The position numbers were made by a program, and so were the translations under genes. Below are positions 8,438 through 21,000 of a stretch of 64,000 bases of DNA, one piece after another (within the stretch, counting starts at the first letter, position 1; each line of letters starts with the position of its first letter). Below the pieces are notes generated by a model. The model had not been told where the DNA came from, did no database searches, and saw only the letters and a program-made list of their open reading frames with translations. The stretch comes from Streptomyces pseudovenezuelae (GTDB taxonomy: Bacteria; Actinomycetota; Actinomycetes; Streptomycetales; Streptomycetaceae). The DNA is taken from NCBI RefSeq assembly GCF_001513955.1, contig NZ_KQ948144.1:254853-318852 (forward strand), in the 5' to 3' direction.

Positions 8438-8814
8438 ACTGCTAAGCCCCCCTCGGTGGTCGCGGCTCCTCGGTTGTGTCGCTCCTGCACGTTTCCCCTC
8501 GGTCCTGCACGAGTCCCCCGCCGTAAGACGTCAAGATCGAATCTACTGTGTCCCGTGCTGTCGGCGTGACCAGTTCGTCATCCGGCAGATTGTCGACTTG
8601 GCAACTTGGCGTAAAGCATTCGATCACGAAGCGTTGCACTCGTGGGCCGTGCAGGGAAGTGCGCCTTGTGGCAGTGGCTAATCCACGTAGGGTGCGCGGG
8701 GCCTCCCAACCCCTATCCGTGCAGGTGGAACGGGGGTTGGGGGGTGCTTGGACCAAGGGACACGCCCAACGCGGAAGTTGGCTGAAAAGAATCGTCGCGG
8801 TGCATGGAAACCGG
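8438..8814 (-). promoter_or_regulatory. adpA upstream region (377 bp, no gene)
   Basis: No convincing gene is present. The region is less GC-rich than coding DNA. On the minus strand a possible -10 element TAGATT lies at 8540-8545, which would give an untranslated leader near 100 nt. TGGCAACTTG and TGGCGTAAAG near 8598-8613 start like the AdpA consensus (TGGC...) but do not match it fully. Long regulatory upstream regions with autoregulatory sites are known for adpA; the exact elements here are tentative. Confidence 0.4.
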
Positions 8815-9120
8815 TCAGCCGACCGGTGTATTTCCCCCGGTGTGACGACCGCCTCGACGGGCCCCGGTGGCGCCCCTGTGGTGACGGCCGCGACGGGGTG
8901 TCCGCTCCTGCGCGTGCAGACGGGCCGCGCCGCGCTCCGACTGGCGCAGGAGGATACGGCAGACGGCCGTGACGGCGGCGAGACCGAGGGCGGTGCCCGT
9001 CGCGCCGGCCAGCGAGGTGCCGTACCACAGGAGCACCACGGGGACGAGGACGCAGCTGAAGGCCGCCCAGCGGACCACGTCCGTGGTGGAGTCCTCGGCG
9101 GGCGGTCGGTGTCCGGTCAT
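8815..9120 (-). CDS. Small two-helix membrane protein, function unknown
   Basis: A 101-residue protein. The ATG at 9118-9120 is preceded by AGGGAG at 7 bases, favouring it over a start 13 codons earlier. Two hydrophobic helices (FSCVLVPVVLLWYG and ALGLAAVTAVCRILL) with a short Gly/Ala turn make a membrane hairpin. The C-terminal 45 residues are Arg/Gly/His-rich and basic, likely cytoplasmic. It shares strand with adpA but is 377 bp upstream, and is divergent from the universal stress protein gene. I do not recognise a named family. Confidence 0.65.
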   Translation of the reverse strand: MTGHRPPAEDSTTDVVRWAAFSCVLVPVVLLWYGTSLAGATGTALGLAAVTAVCRILLRQSERGAARLHAQERTPRRGRHHRGATGARRGGRHTGGNTPVG

Positions 9121-9454
9121 CGTGTGCTCCCTGGGGCGTCTCCCTGCGGCGTGGCTCACGGGTTCAACGCCTGTTCGACCCTTCGGTCACTGTGTCGAGG
9201 GCCGTCCGGTGGGCCGAGGCGGGGCCGGTGGCGGGAATCCTGTGCAAACCGCCTGTACAACGCAGCAACCATTGCGTTACGGGCGCCCCCTCGTGCATGC
9301 TCCCTGGAACCCCCACGGACGGTGGGCGGGCTCTGGGCCAAGCAGGCTTGGCGCCGTACCCTTGGGGGTATGGGGTTGGGAAGATGATTCCCGGACACAG
9401 CTCCGCCGCACACTGTCGTCCCTCCCACACAAGGATCACAACGCCGAGACAGCC
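9121..9454. other. Divergent intergenic region, 334 bp, no gene seen
   Basis: Lies between the small membrane protein gene and the universal stress protein gene. It must hold both promoters, but I could not assign a -10/-35 pair with confidence. Overlapping reading frames here lack ribosome binding sites and family features. Confidence 0.5.
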
Positions 9455-9982
9455 ATGGCCGGTCACGAATTCTTCGAACCAGCGGACCGCAAGCGGCCTG
9501 TCGCCGACCCCACGGCGGCCGAGCCCCTGGCGGCGGAAGAGCCACGCCATTCCTGCGACCCCGCCTTCAAGCACGGCGTCGTGGTGGGCTTCGACGGCTC
9601 CACGTCCAGCGAGCGCGCTCTCGCCTACGCGATCGGCATGGCCCATCGCTCCGGCTCGGGCCTGATCATCGTGCATGTCGCCAACCGGCTGCCCACCACC
9701 GTGTGGGCCGGCTGCGAGCCACCGGTCTTCGTGGACGTGCCCGACCACCGCACCGAGGTGCTCGGCCTGGAGCTCGCCTGCGCGGACTACCTGGCCGAGG
9801 TCCCCTGGATCCTCGTCGAGCGCGGCGGGGACATCTGCCACGAACTCGAGGAGGTCGGGCGGGAGTACGAGGCGGACGCGATCGTCGTCGGCTCGACCCA
9901 CGGCATCGTCGGGCGCATCTTCGGCTCCGTCGCGGGGCGGCTCGCCAAGCGGGCGAAGCGGCCCGTCATCGTCATTCCTTGA
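9455..9982 (+). CDS. Universal stress protein (UspA family)
   Basis: A 175-residue single-domain Usp. A 37-residue polar N-terminal extension precedes the domain, which opens with GVVVGFDGSTSSERALAYAI. It closes with the ATP-binding type signature VVGSTHGIVGRIFGSVAGRL and the terminal strand RPVIVIP. ATG at 9455 is not preceded by a good Shine-Dalgarno; the nearest purine-rich run (AAGGA) is over 20 bases upstream, so the start is moderately certain. It sits in a cluster with adpA and glmS. Role inferred from the family: stress-linked nucleotide binding in the cytoplasm. Confidence 0.85.
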   Translation: MAGHEFFEPADRKRPVADPTAAEPLAAEEPRHSCDPAFKHGVVVGFDGSTSSERALAYAIGMAHRSGSGLIIVHVANRLPTTVWAGCEPPVFVDVPDHRTEVLGLELACADYLAEVPWILVERGGDICHELEEVGREYEADAIVVGSTHGIVGRIFGSVAGRLAKRAKRPVIVIP

Positions 9983-10142
9983 CGCGCGGTTCTCCCCACG
10001 TGCGATGTGTGAACCTACCCGCGCGTAGGGGTGTTTGTGCTTTTGTGAAGGGCATATAGCGGTCACGGGCTGCCGGTTGGGGCGTGACGGCCACCGGTCA
10101 GCCGCGCCCGCCGGGGAGTTGGGCGGCTTCCCGGCGACAGAG

Positions 10143-10182
10143 ACGGACCCCCCGTGCCAGGTGGCATCACGTGGGGGTCCGT
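10143..10182. terminator. Bidirectional terminator between usp and glmS
   Basis: ACGGACCCCC pairs with GGGGGTCCGT (10 bp) and the stem continues with CGTG/CACG past one bulge. It lies between the convergent usp and glmS genes. Confidence 0.85.
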
Positions 10183-10206
10183 TCCGTCGGGTGGCCCGTG
10201 ACGGCC

Positions 10207-12024
10207 CTACTCCACGGTGACCGACTTCGCGAGGTTCCTGGGCTTGTCGATGTCCCGGCCCAGGGACAAGGCCGTGTGGTAGGCGAGGAGTTGGAGCGGG
10301 ATGCCCATCAGGATCGGGTCCAGCTCGTCCTCGTTCTTCGGGACGACGATGGTCTCGTCGGCCTTCTCCTGGTGCTGGTGGGCGACCGCGAGGATCTTGC
10401 CGCTGCGGGCCTTGATCTCCTCCAGGGCGGCGCGGTTCTTCTCCAGGAGGTCGTCGTCGGGGACGATCGCGACCGTGGGGAGGGCGGGCTCGATCAGGGC
10501 CAGCGGGCCGTGCTTGAGCTCGGAGGCGGGGTAGGCCTCCGCGTGGATGTAGGAGACCTCCTTGAGCTTCAGGGAGGCCTCGCGGGCCACCGGGTAGCCC
10601 CGGACGCGGCCGATGAAGAGCATCGAGCGGGCCTCGGCGTACTGCTCGGCCAGCTTCTTGATGTGCTCCTCCTGCTCCAGCATCTCGGTGATCTGCGCGG
10701 GCAGCTTGCGCAGGCCCTCGATGATCCGCTTGCCGTCGCGGACCGAGAGGTCGCGGGTGCGGCCGAGGTGGAGCGCGAGAAGGGCGAAGGCCACCGTCGT
10801 GTTGGTGAAGCACTTGGTGGAGACCACGCAGACCTCGGGGCCCGCGTGCACGTAGATGCCGCCGTCCGCCTCGCGGGCGATCGCCGAGCCGACCACGTTC
10901 ACGACGCCCAGGACCCGCGCGCCCTTGCGCTTGAGCTCCTGGACGGCCGCGAGGACGTCGTAGGTCTCACCGGACTGGGAGACGGCGATGTAGAGGGTGT
11001 CGGGGTCGACGACCGCGTTGCGGTAGCGGAACTCCGAGGCGGGCTCGGCGTCCGCGGGGATGCGGGCCAGCTCCTCGATCATCTGGGCGCCGATCATGCC
11101 CGCGTGGTACGAGGTGCCGCAGCCGAGGATCTTCACGCGGCGGATCTGACGGGCCTCGCGGGCGTCCAGGTTCAGGCCGCCGAGGTGCACGGTGGAGAAG
11201 CGGTCGTCGATGCGGCCGCGCAGCACGCGGTCCACGGCGTCGGCCTGCTCGTGGATCTCCTTGTGCATGTAGGTGTCGTGGCCGCCCATGTCGTAGGAGG
11301 CGGCCTCCCACTCGACGGTGGTGGGCTCGGCCGTCGTACGGGTGCCCTCCGTCGTGTAGGTGCGGAAGTCGTCGGCCTTGAGGGTGGCCATCTCGCCGTC
11401 GTCCAGCGTCACGATCTGCCGGGTGTGGGCGACCAGCGCGGCGATGTCCGAGGCGACGAACATCTCCTTCTCGCCGATGCCGAGGACCACCGGGGAGCCG
11501 TTGCGGGCCACCACGATGCGGTCGGCGAAGTCGGCGTGCATCACGGCGATGCCGTAGGTGCCCTCGATGACCCGCAGGGTGTCGCGGACCTTGTCCTCCA
11601 GCTTCTCCGCCTGGGAGCGCGCGATGAGGTGGACGAGGACCTCGGTGTCGGTCTCGGAGAGGAACTCGACACCGTCCGCCTCCAGCTTGCGGCGCAGGTC
11701 GGAGGCGTTGTCGATGATGCCGTTGTGGACGACGGCGACCTTGAGGTCGGCCGACATGTGCGGGTGGGCGTTCACGTCGGAGGGGGCGCCGTGGGTGGCC
11801 CAGCGGGTGTGGGCGATGCCGGTGGTGCCCTTGAAGCGGGCCGGGACCTTGGCCTCCAGGTCGCGCACCCGGCCCTTGGCCTTGACCATCTTCAGGCCGG
11901 CCGTCTTCGGGGAGCTGACGACGATGCCCGCGGAGTCGTAGCCGCGGTATTCGAGGCGCTGCAGACCCTCCAGGAGCAGCGGGGCGACATCACGCTTCCC
12001 GATGTATCCGACAATTCCGCACAT
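10207..12024 (-). CDS. glmS: Glutamine-fructose-6-phosphate aminotransferase (isomerising)
   Basis: A 605-residue GlmS making glucosamine-6-phosphate from fructose-6-phosphate and glutamine, the entry to peptidoglycan precursor synthesis. The N-terminus MCGIVGYIG exposes the Ntn nucleophile Cys2 of the glutaminase domain (about 1-230). Two SIS isomerase domains follow, with CGTSYHAG and SQSGET, and the C-terminal tail ends in KSVTVE, the conserved isomerase closure. Length is standard. It is probably co-transcribed with a 97-residue gene ending 13 bp upstream. No glmS ribozyme-like leader is evident, as expected in actinobacteria. Confidence 0.97.
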   Translation of the reverse strand: MCGIVGYIGKRDVAPLLLEGLQRLEYRGYDSAGIVVSSPKTAGLKMVKAKGRVRDLEAKVPARFKGTTGIAHTRWATHGAPSDVNAHPHMSADLKVAVVHNGIIDNASDLRRKLEADGVEFLSETDTEVLVHLIARSQAEKLEDKVRDTLRVIEGTYGIAVMHADFADRIVVARNGSPVVLGIGEKEMFVASDIAALVAHTRQIVTLDDGEMATLKADDFRTYTTEGTRTTAEPTTVEWEAASYDMGGHDTYMHKEIHEQADAVDRVLRGRIDDRFSTVHLGGLNLDAREARQIRRVKILGCGTSYHAGMIGAQMIEELARIPADAEPASEFRYRNAVVDPDTLYIAVSQSGETYDVLAAVQELKRKGARVLGVVNVVGSAIAREADGGIYVHAGPEVCVVSTKCFTNTTVAFALLALHLGRTRDLSVRDGKRIIEGLRKLPAQITEMLEQEEHIKKLAEQYAEARSMLFIGRVRGYPVAREASLKLKEVSYIHAEAYPASELKHGPLALIEPALPTVAIVPDDDLLEKNRAALEEIKARSGKILAVAHQHQEKADETIVVPKNEDELDPILMGIPLQLLAYHTALSLGRDIDKPRNLAKSVTVE

Positions 12025-12037
12025 ATGGATGTGTCCC

Positions 12038-12331
12038 CTAGCCGTAGACCATGCGGCGCAGCTGCCTCAGTGTCAGCTCAGGCGGCGCCACCGCTCGATA
12101 TTTCAGGTCCGCCTCGATCCGTCCGAAGATCTCCGCGTTCACCAGGCCCTGGGCCTGGAGTTCGCGGTGGCGGCGACGGACGTAGACCTCGGTCGTCTCG
12201 TCGAAGAAGGCGAGCACGTCCTGGATCACCCGCAGTGCCTCGCCCCTGCTGAGGGGCGTGGACCGCGTCAGATGATCAACAAGTTCGTCGTGCACCCGGT
12301 AGATCCTGGGGTACCGGAGGCCGTTTCGCAA
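12038..12331 (-). CDS. Conserved small protein upstream of glmS, function unknown
   Basis: A 97-residue soluble, charged, mostly helical protein (MRNGLRYPRIYRVHDELVDH...) with a basic central helix EVYVRRRHRELQAQG and the C-terminal TLRQLRRMVYG. No signal peptide or membrane segment. The gene ends 13 bp before the glmS start on the same strand, so the two are probably one operon. I cannot name the family. The composition and intact frame fit a real gene. Confidence 0.7.
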   Translation of the reverse strand: MRNGLRYPRIYRVHDELVDHLTRSTPLSRGEALRVIQDVLAFFDETTEVYVRRRHRELQAQGLVNAEIFGRIEADLKYRAVAPPELTLRQLRRMVYG

Positions 12332-12382
12332 GAATCCTGCCCGATATCGGGCAGATGGCTGTTGATGCTCTTATGAACGTCT

Positions 12383-12411
12383 GTTCGTAAGCTGTCCATC
12401 CTGCGTCTCAC
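12383..12411 (+). promoter_or_regulatory. Candidate PHO box (PhoP direct repeats)
   Basis: Three 7-base units GTTCGTA, GTCCATC and GTCTCAC begin at 12383, 12394 and 12405, exactly 11 bases apart, the spacing of PhoP direct repeat units. Matches to GTTCACC are only partial. It lies 35 bp upstream of a secreted phosphatase, a logical phosphate-starvation target. Confidence 0.4.
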
Positions 12412-12445
12412 ACCTCGTTGCTCATGGCGACGAGTTTCAGACGTC

Positions 12446-14023
12446 ATGGACATTCCTCGTATGGGCGTACCCGACCAGCTCGCCGAGCACATGAGCATGG
12501 CCGAACAGCATGAGTACCTGCGCGCCAGATTCTCCCGGCGCACCATGATCCGGGGCGGCGCCGTCACCCTGGGCGCCGTCGCGGGTGGCGCGTTCGTGCC
12601 GGGCGCCGTCGCCCAGGCCGCCGCGCCGACCCGGACCTTCCCCAGCACCGAGAGCGTCGACGGCGCCCTCGTCGCCCCCTTCGGCCGGCACCTCGCCTAC
12701 GGCAACGACCCGCGCACCGAGATGACCGTCTCCTGGCAGGTGCCGGTCGCGGTCAAGAAGCCCTTCATCCGGATCGGCGCCCGCCCCTGGGACCTCTCCC
12801 GCAAGATCGAGGCCGAGGTGCGCACCCTGTACACCCCGGCCGGCGTCGGCGCCAGCGGCGACCACACCCAGTACTACCTGCACGCCAAGCTGACCCACCT
12901 GCGCCCCGGCCAGACCTACTACTACGGCGTCGGCCACCAGGGCTTCGACCCCGCCGAGCCGCACCTGACCGGCACCCTGGGCACCTTCACCACCGCCCCC
13001 GCCCACAAGAAGCCGTTCACCTTCACGGCCTTCGGCGACCAGGGCGTCAGCTACCACGGCCTGGCCAACGACAGCCTGCTCCTCGGCCAGAACCCCAGCT
13101 TCCACCTGCACGCCGGCGACATCGCCTACGCCGACCCGGCCGGCGCGGGCAAGACCGCCGACACCGGCTTCGACTCGCGGGTGTGGGACCAGTTCCTCGC
13201 CCAGACCGAGTCCGTCGCCAAGTCCGTGCCGTGGATGGTGAGTTACGGCAACCACGACATGGAGGCCTGGTACTCGCCCAACGGCTACGGCGGCGAGGAG
13301 GCCCGCTTCACGCTCCCCGACAACGGGCCGGACAAGGCCCATCTGCCGGGCGTGTACTCCTTCGTCTACGGCAACACGGCGATCATCTCGCTCGACCCGA
13401 ACGACGTCTCCTTCGAGATCCCGGCCAACCTCGGCATCTCCGGCGGCACCCAGACCACGTGGTTCGAGGGGCAGCTGAAGAAGTACCGGGCCGCGAAGGA
13501 CATCGACTTCGTCATCGTGTTCTTCCACCACTGCGCCTACTGCACCTCCACCGCGCACGCCTCGGAGGGGGGCGTGCGCCAGGAGTGGGTGCCGCTGTTC
13601 GAGAAGTACACCGTGGACCTGGTCATCAACGGCCACAACCACCAGTACGAGCGCACCGACGTCATCAAGGGCGACAAGGTCGCCAAGAAGCTCCCGATCG
13701 GCGAGACCGCGTACCCCGAGACCGAGGGGGTCGTCTACGTCACGGCGGGCGCCGCGGGCCGCAGCCTGTACGCGTTCTCCGCGCCGGACTCCTACGAGGG
13801 GCACCTGAACGAGCGCGACTCCGTCGCCTCCTTCGTCAACACCAAGGACGGCAAGGTCGACGAGACCGTCGCCTGGTCCCGGGTGCGCTACCTCAACTAC
13901 TCCTTCCTGCGCGTCGACGTGGAGCCCGCGTCGAAGGGCCACTACGCCAAGCTGAAGGTGTCGGGCATCGCCGAGACCGGTGACCGCATCGACCACTTCA
14001 CGGTGGCGCGCCGGGCGAAGTGA
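12446..14023 (+). CDS. Tat-exported purple-acid-type metallophosphatase
   Basis: A 525-residue secreted phosphoesterase. The N-terminal region carries the twin-arginine signal SRRTMIRGG followed by a hydrophobic Ala/Gly stretch and AQAAA cleavage site. A fibronectin-like N-domain (TEMTVSWQVPV) precedes the metallophosphatase core. Metal-ligand motifs appear in order as FGDQG, GDIAYAD, YGNHD, FFHHCAY and NGHNHQYER. This arrangement fits purple acid phosphatases. An alternative start at 12461 (MGVPDQL) is equally possible; neither has a strong ribosome binding site. A candidate PHO box upstream suggests phosphate control. Substrate unknown. Confidence 0.88.
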   Translation: MDIPRMGVPDQLAEHMSMAEQHEYLRARFSRRTMIRGGAVTLGAVAGGAFVPGAVAQAAAPTRTFPSTESVDGALVAPFGRHLAYGNDPRTEMTVSWQVPVAVKKPFIRIGARPWDLSRKIEAEVRTLYTPAGVGASGDHTQYYLHAKLTHLRPGQTYYYGVGHQGFDPAEPHLTGTLGTFTTAPAHKKPFTFTAFGDQGVSYHGLANDSLLLGQNPSFHLHAGDIAYADPAGAGKTADTGFDSRVWDQFLAQTESVAKSVPWMVSYGNHDMEAWYSPNGYGGEEARFTLPDNGPDKAHLPGVYSFVYGNTAIISLDPNDVSFEIPANLGISGGTQTTWFEGQLKKYRAAKDIDFVIVFFHHCAYCTSTAHASEGGVRQEWVPLFEKYTVDLVINGHNHQYERTDVIKGDKVAKKLPIGETAYPETEGVVYVTAGAAGRSLYAFSAPDSYEGHLNERDSVASFVNTKDGKVDETVAWSRVRYLNYSFLRVDVEPASKGHYAKLKVSGIAETGDRIDHFTVARRAK

Positions 14024-14055
14024 CACACCCTCGGCGCGTACGTCGACGTGGCGGT

Positions 14056-14083
14056 CCGGGCCGGGCGGGGGAGCCCGGCCCGG
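14056..14083. terminator. Bidirectional terminator
   Basis: CCGGGCCGGGC pairs with GCCCGGCCCGG (11-bp perfect stem, 6-base loop) between the convergent phosphatase and lectin-domain genes. Confidence 0.85.
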
Positions 14084-14104
14084 CCGTCGCGGAACGATCG
14101 GGCC

Positions 14105-15718
14105 TCAGTCGCCCAGCGCCGCGGCCAGGGCGTCGTCGAGGGCGAAGCGGACCGCGCTGCCCGCGGTCGCGGAGGACAGCATGCGCACCTCGCCGTTCGT
14201 GATCCCCACGGCGATCGCCGGGTTGTCCTGGCAGACCAGGCCGAAGGTCCGGTCCTGGTGGGCCTTGAGGAGGAACGCCTGGTCCTCGGGGTAGGGCGCG
14301 GCGGTCCCCTGCGTGTAGGCGCACGGCCGCAGCTGCATGGGGTCGCCCACGGCCCGGTAGCCCGCGATGTCCAGGCAGAACGTCGACGCCACGTGCTGCA
14401 GAGCGACGGCCCCGCCACCGAGGTCGACGACCCGCCACCGCTGCCCCGCACCCCCGTCGCACGCGGCCGGCGCGGGGACGTTGTCCGGGGACCCACCGGC
14501 GGCGGCGCCGACACACCTCCCGGGCTCGGCCGCCCCCTTCAGCGCGACGGTGGCGAGCACGGTCCCCGCCCCGGCAGAGGCAGAGGCGGACCGCTGAGGC
14601 CCGGCGGGCGGCGGACCGTAGGAACCGGCGGACCGCTCGCTCCACCCCACACCGGAGAGCAGACTCAGCGCCACGGCGGTGGCGGCCGCGGTCACCACCA
14701 CGGCCACGGCGATGGCGAGCACCGGGCGGCGGGGGCCCGGGGGGAGCGGGGCCGCGGGCGTGTCCGGTGCGCCGGGGAAACCTGCCGTGACCGGGCTGTC
14801 GAGGGCGGCGGGGCCGTCCGGGGCCGACCGGTCCGCGCGGGACGCCCCGGCCCCCGATCCCGCGGGAGCCACGGAACCGGCCCGCGCTCCCCGCCCCCGT
14901 AACCTCATCCCGGCCCACCTCCCCGGCCCGCTCCGGGACGCCCGCTCCGCGGCTGCCGGGCGGGCCTTGCGCACCCCCGGCCTCGCCGCGCGGTAGTCCG
15001 GGCCGCCCCACACCAGGAGCCGGTCGACGAGCAGCGGCCGGAGCTCCGGCGCACCCCCCGACGTGAGCGTGCGCAGCAACGCGATGTCGTGGGCGCAGAA
15101 CTCGCAGGTCTCCAGGTGCTGTTCGAGATCGGCCGGGGTCTCACGATGCGTGCCGCGGGCGATCGCGCCGAGCATCCCGCCGTAGTGCACACAGCGCGCG
15201 TCGGCCGTGTGCTCGGCGCGCAGCCGCAGAAAGGTGTCGGCGAGACGGGAACGGGCCGACTCGGCCAGCGAGGCGGCGAAGTCCTCCGAGGTGTTCAACA
15301 CGCGGGCGGCGAAGGCCGGTTCGCCCTCCGCGAGACACAGCCACAGCGCGGCCCGCGACTGGTCGGCCAGCTCCCCGAACGCCCGCAGCAGCAGCGCGTC
15401 GTGCTCCACGAGCCGCAGCGTGTCCGTCGTACCGAAGCGCTCGCCCGCCCGCCGGGCCCAGTCCCGGAAGCCGGGGCGGAGGAGTCCGGCGCGCTCGTCC
15501 CGCAGCCACCCGAAAGCCGTCCGTCGTACGTCGGCGAGCAGGTCCGTGCGCGCGGCGGGCCCCGGCCGGCCGGCCAGCACCGCCGCGGCGAGGTCCGCCG
15601 CGGGGCCCGGCCTGCCGCAGAACGCGCCCGCATAGGCGTGCACCGCCGCGATGTCCTGCGCCTGGAAGCCTGTCGCCGGGTCGTCCAGGGCCTGCTGGGG
15701 CGTGTGCTCGGACATCAT
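14105..15718 (-). CDS. Sigma-like/ZAS zinc-motif membrane protein with ricin-type lectin domain
   Basis: A 537-residue multidomain protein. Residues about 55-170 are helical and resemble degenerate ECF sigma regions 2 and 4 (RAALWLCLAEGEPAFAARVL). Residues 176-208 form C-x24-H-x3-C-x2-C (Cys176, His201, Cys205, Cys208), the spacing of zinc-binding anti-sigma (ZAS) motifs. A Pro/Ala/Gly-rich linker leads to one membrane helix at about 332-354. The outer C-terminal domain (about 385-537) is ricin B-like, with CVGAAAGG, the QxW motif QRW and FCLDIAG. Start ATG at 15716-15718 follows GGGGGAG. Ligand and partner are unknown; a surface glycan sensor is a reasonable guess. Confidence 0.75.
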   Translation of the reverse strand: MMSEHTPQQALDDPATGFQAQDIAAVHAYAGAFCGRPGPAADLAAAVLAGRPGPAARTDLLADVRRTAFGWLRDERAGLLRPGFRDWARRAGERFGTTDTLRLVEHDALLLRAFGELADQSRAALWLCLAEGEPAFAARVLNTSEDFAASLAESARSRLADTFLRLRAEHTADARCVHYGGMLGAIARGTHRETPADLEQHLETCEFCAHDIALLRTLTSGGAPELRPLLVDRLLVWGGPDYRAARPGVRKARPAAAERASRSGPGRWAGMRLRGRGARAGSVAPAGSGAGASRADRSAPDGPAALDSPVTAGFPGAPDTPAAPLPPGPRRPVLAIAVAVVVTAAATAVALSLLSGVGWSERSAGSYGPPPAGPQRSASASAGAGTVLATVALKGAAEPGRCVGAAAGGSPDNVPAPAACDGGAGQRWRVVDLGGGAVALQHVASTFCLDIAGYRAVGDPMQLRPCAYTQGTAAPYPEDQAFLLKAHQDRTFGLVCQDNPAIAVGITNGEVRMLSSATAGSAVRFALDDALAAALGD

Positions 15719-15834
15719 CGTCTCGTCTCCCCCAAGGAGCGCGGTCACGGCAAGATGTGGACCGTAGTGGCACTCACTATGACGATGCTGTGCGGCCCGG
15801 GTGCTCAAGAGGCACCAGAAGAGCCGGAAAGAGA

Positions 15835-15867
15835 CGGGGCCCGGGAGGACCGTACTCCCGGGCCCCG
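15835..15867 (-). terminator. Terminator of the desABCD operon
   Basis: CGGGGCCCGGGAG pairs with CTCCCGGGCCCCG (13-bp perfect stem, 7-base loop), starting 19 bases past the desD stop. Confidence 0.92.
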
Positions 15868-15885
15868 CCCGCCTGCCGGGCCGTC

Positions 15886-17654
15886 CTACAGGCCCGCGAG
15901 GGGGTTGTTCAGCGTGCCGACCAGCTGCAGCGCGCCCGACGGGTCCGCGAGGTCCACCATCTGCCTGTTGTTGCGCAGCTGGAGGCGGTTGAGACAGGAC
16001 AGGGCGAACTCGGGCGCGAACATGTCGTACCGCGCGAACTTGTCGGCCAGTTCCGGCACCGAGTGCTGGTAGTCGCGGGTGACCTCGGCGACCGTGCGCC
16101 AGAAGTCCTCCTCCTCCAGCACGCCCTCCGCGGCGAGGTTCGCGGCGAGGAAGCGGAAGAAGCAGTCGAAGACGTCCGTGAAGATCGACAGCAGCTTCTT
16201 GTCGTCCGGGACCTCCACCCGCAGCCGTTCGACCGCCGGCGGCAGCACCGCGTCCGGGTCCATGACGGCGATCTCCTCGGCGATGTCCTTGTAGACCGCC
16301 CGCTCGACCACGCCGTCCTTCAGGACCAGGATGACGTTCTCGCCGTGCGGCATGTACACCAGGTCGTAGGCGTAGAAGCTGTGCAGCAGCGGGGTGTAGT
16401 AGGCGCGCAGGTAGCGGCGCAGCCAGTCGGCCGGGGCGAGCCCGGAGCGCTCGACGAGCGCGCCCGCGAAGGACCGGCCCTCGTGGTCGACGTGCACCAG
16501 CGAGGCCATCGTGGCGAGCGACTCGCCGTCCCGGAGGGACGGGACCGGGCTCTCGCGCCACAGCGCGGCCAGCATCTTGCGGTACGGCGAGTAGCGGTCC
16601 GTGGCCTGCTCGTACTCCAGGTGCCGGTAGCCCACGGCGGCCCGCTCGCGGATGATCGACAGACCGGTGGACTTGAGGACCGGGTCGCCGTCGATGAGGG
16701 CGGCCAGCCAGTCGTTGATGGCCGGGGTCGCCTCCATGTAGGCGGCCGAAAGCCCGCGCATGAAGCCCATGTTGAGGACGGACAGGGCCGTCTTCACATA
16801 GTGCTTCTCCGGGTGGGACCTGTTGAAGAAGGTCCGGATCGACTGCTGGGCCAGGTACTCGTCGTCGCCCTCGCCGAGGCAGACCAGCAGATCGCGGGCG
16901 ACCTCGGCGGCGAAGGTGACGGTGAGCTTGTTCCACCACTGCCAGGGGTGGACCGGGATGAGGAGGTACTCGGCCGGGTCGAGGCCCTTGTCGCGCAGGA
17001 CGCCGTAGAAGCGCTCGACGGTCTCCTCGCCCAGCTCCTGGCGTACGAAGGACTCGTACTCGATGCCGACCCCGGCCGTGAAGGCGGCGCGGGAGCGGTG
17101 CGCGGCGAGCCAGACCAGACGGACCGGGCTCGCCGTCTCGGGGGCGTACGACAGGTACTCGTGGATGCCGAAGCCGAGCCGGCCGTTGTTGGCGACGAAG
17201 CAGGGGTGGCCCTCGGTCATGCCGGTCTCGATGTCCTGGAAGCCGGCTTTCGCCAACTCCGCCACCGGGATGCGGGGCTTGGTGAGCTTGTAGCAGGTGC
17301 CCGAGAGGGTGGAGGAGATCTCCTCCAGGTAGACCGGCAGGATCTCGTCGCTCAGACCGAGGGTGTTCTTCAGCTCGATGAAGAAGTCCAGCGCGGCGAG
17401 GGGGAGTTCGGTGCCGTCGCGGTGCCGGGTCAGGGAGTCGGCGTCGACCTGCCAGTGGTCGAGCGAGCGGCGTACGGCCGTGAAGTCGTAGCGGGTCTTT
17501 CCGTCGTCGCTGCGGACGACGTACTGGTCCTTGTCCGTCTCCTCCGGCTCGATCAGCCGCTCGTGGGCGAACTCGGCGAGGGCCTTGCGGACCAGCAGGC
17601 GGTTGGCCGTCTCCCAGCGCTCGGGGGACAGGTGCGCCACGGTGTCGGCGAGGC

Positions 17655-17658
<4 letters not shown>
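15886..17658 (-). CDS. desD: Desferrioxamine synthetase DesD (NIS synthetase)
   Basis: A 590-residue IucA/IucC-type NRPS-independent siderophore synthetase. It is known to use ATP to join N-hydroxy-N-succinylcadaverine units and cyclise them to desferrioxamine E (with B as a further product of the pathway). Recognisable family blocks are EGHPCFVANNGRLGFG (ATP-binding region), HPWQWWN and HGENVILVLKDG, ending with a FhuF-like iron-transporter-associated C-terminal part. ATG overlaps the desC stop (ATGA). It is the last gene of desABCD and is followed by a strong hairpin. Iron control comes from the box upstream of desA. Confidence 0.96.
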
Positions 17659-20930
<3,272 letters not shown>

Positions 20931-21000
20931 GTGGGGGTCCTCCGGTGGGGACGATCCGTGCGGGACGGGGCAGGAGCGGGGCGGATACCCGGGCTTCAAC

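Noticed and set aside
8442..8756. Small minus-strand frame directly upstream of adpA
   Set aside because: No ribosome binding site and an unlikely composition; the region is the adpA regulatory leader.
9164..10813. Minus-strand frame spanning the usp gene and part of glmS
   Set aside because: Crosses two real genes and a terminator and lacks motifs.
10084..12252. A 722-codon plus-strand frame opposite glmS
   Set aside because: GlmS motifs on the minus strand are complete; the antisense frame is a product of codon bias.
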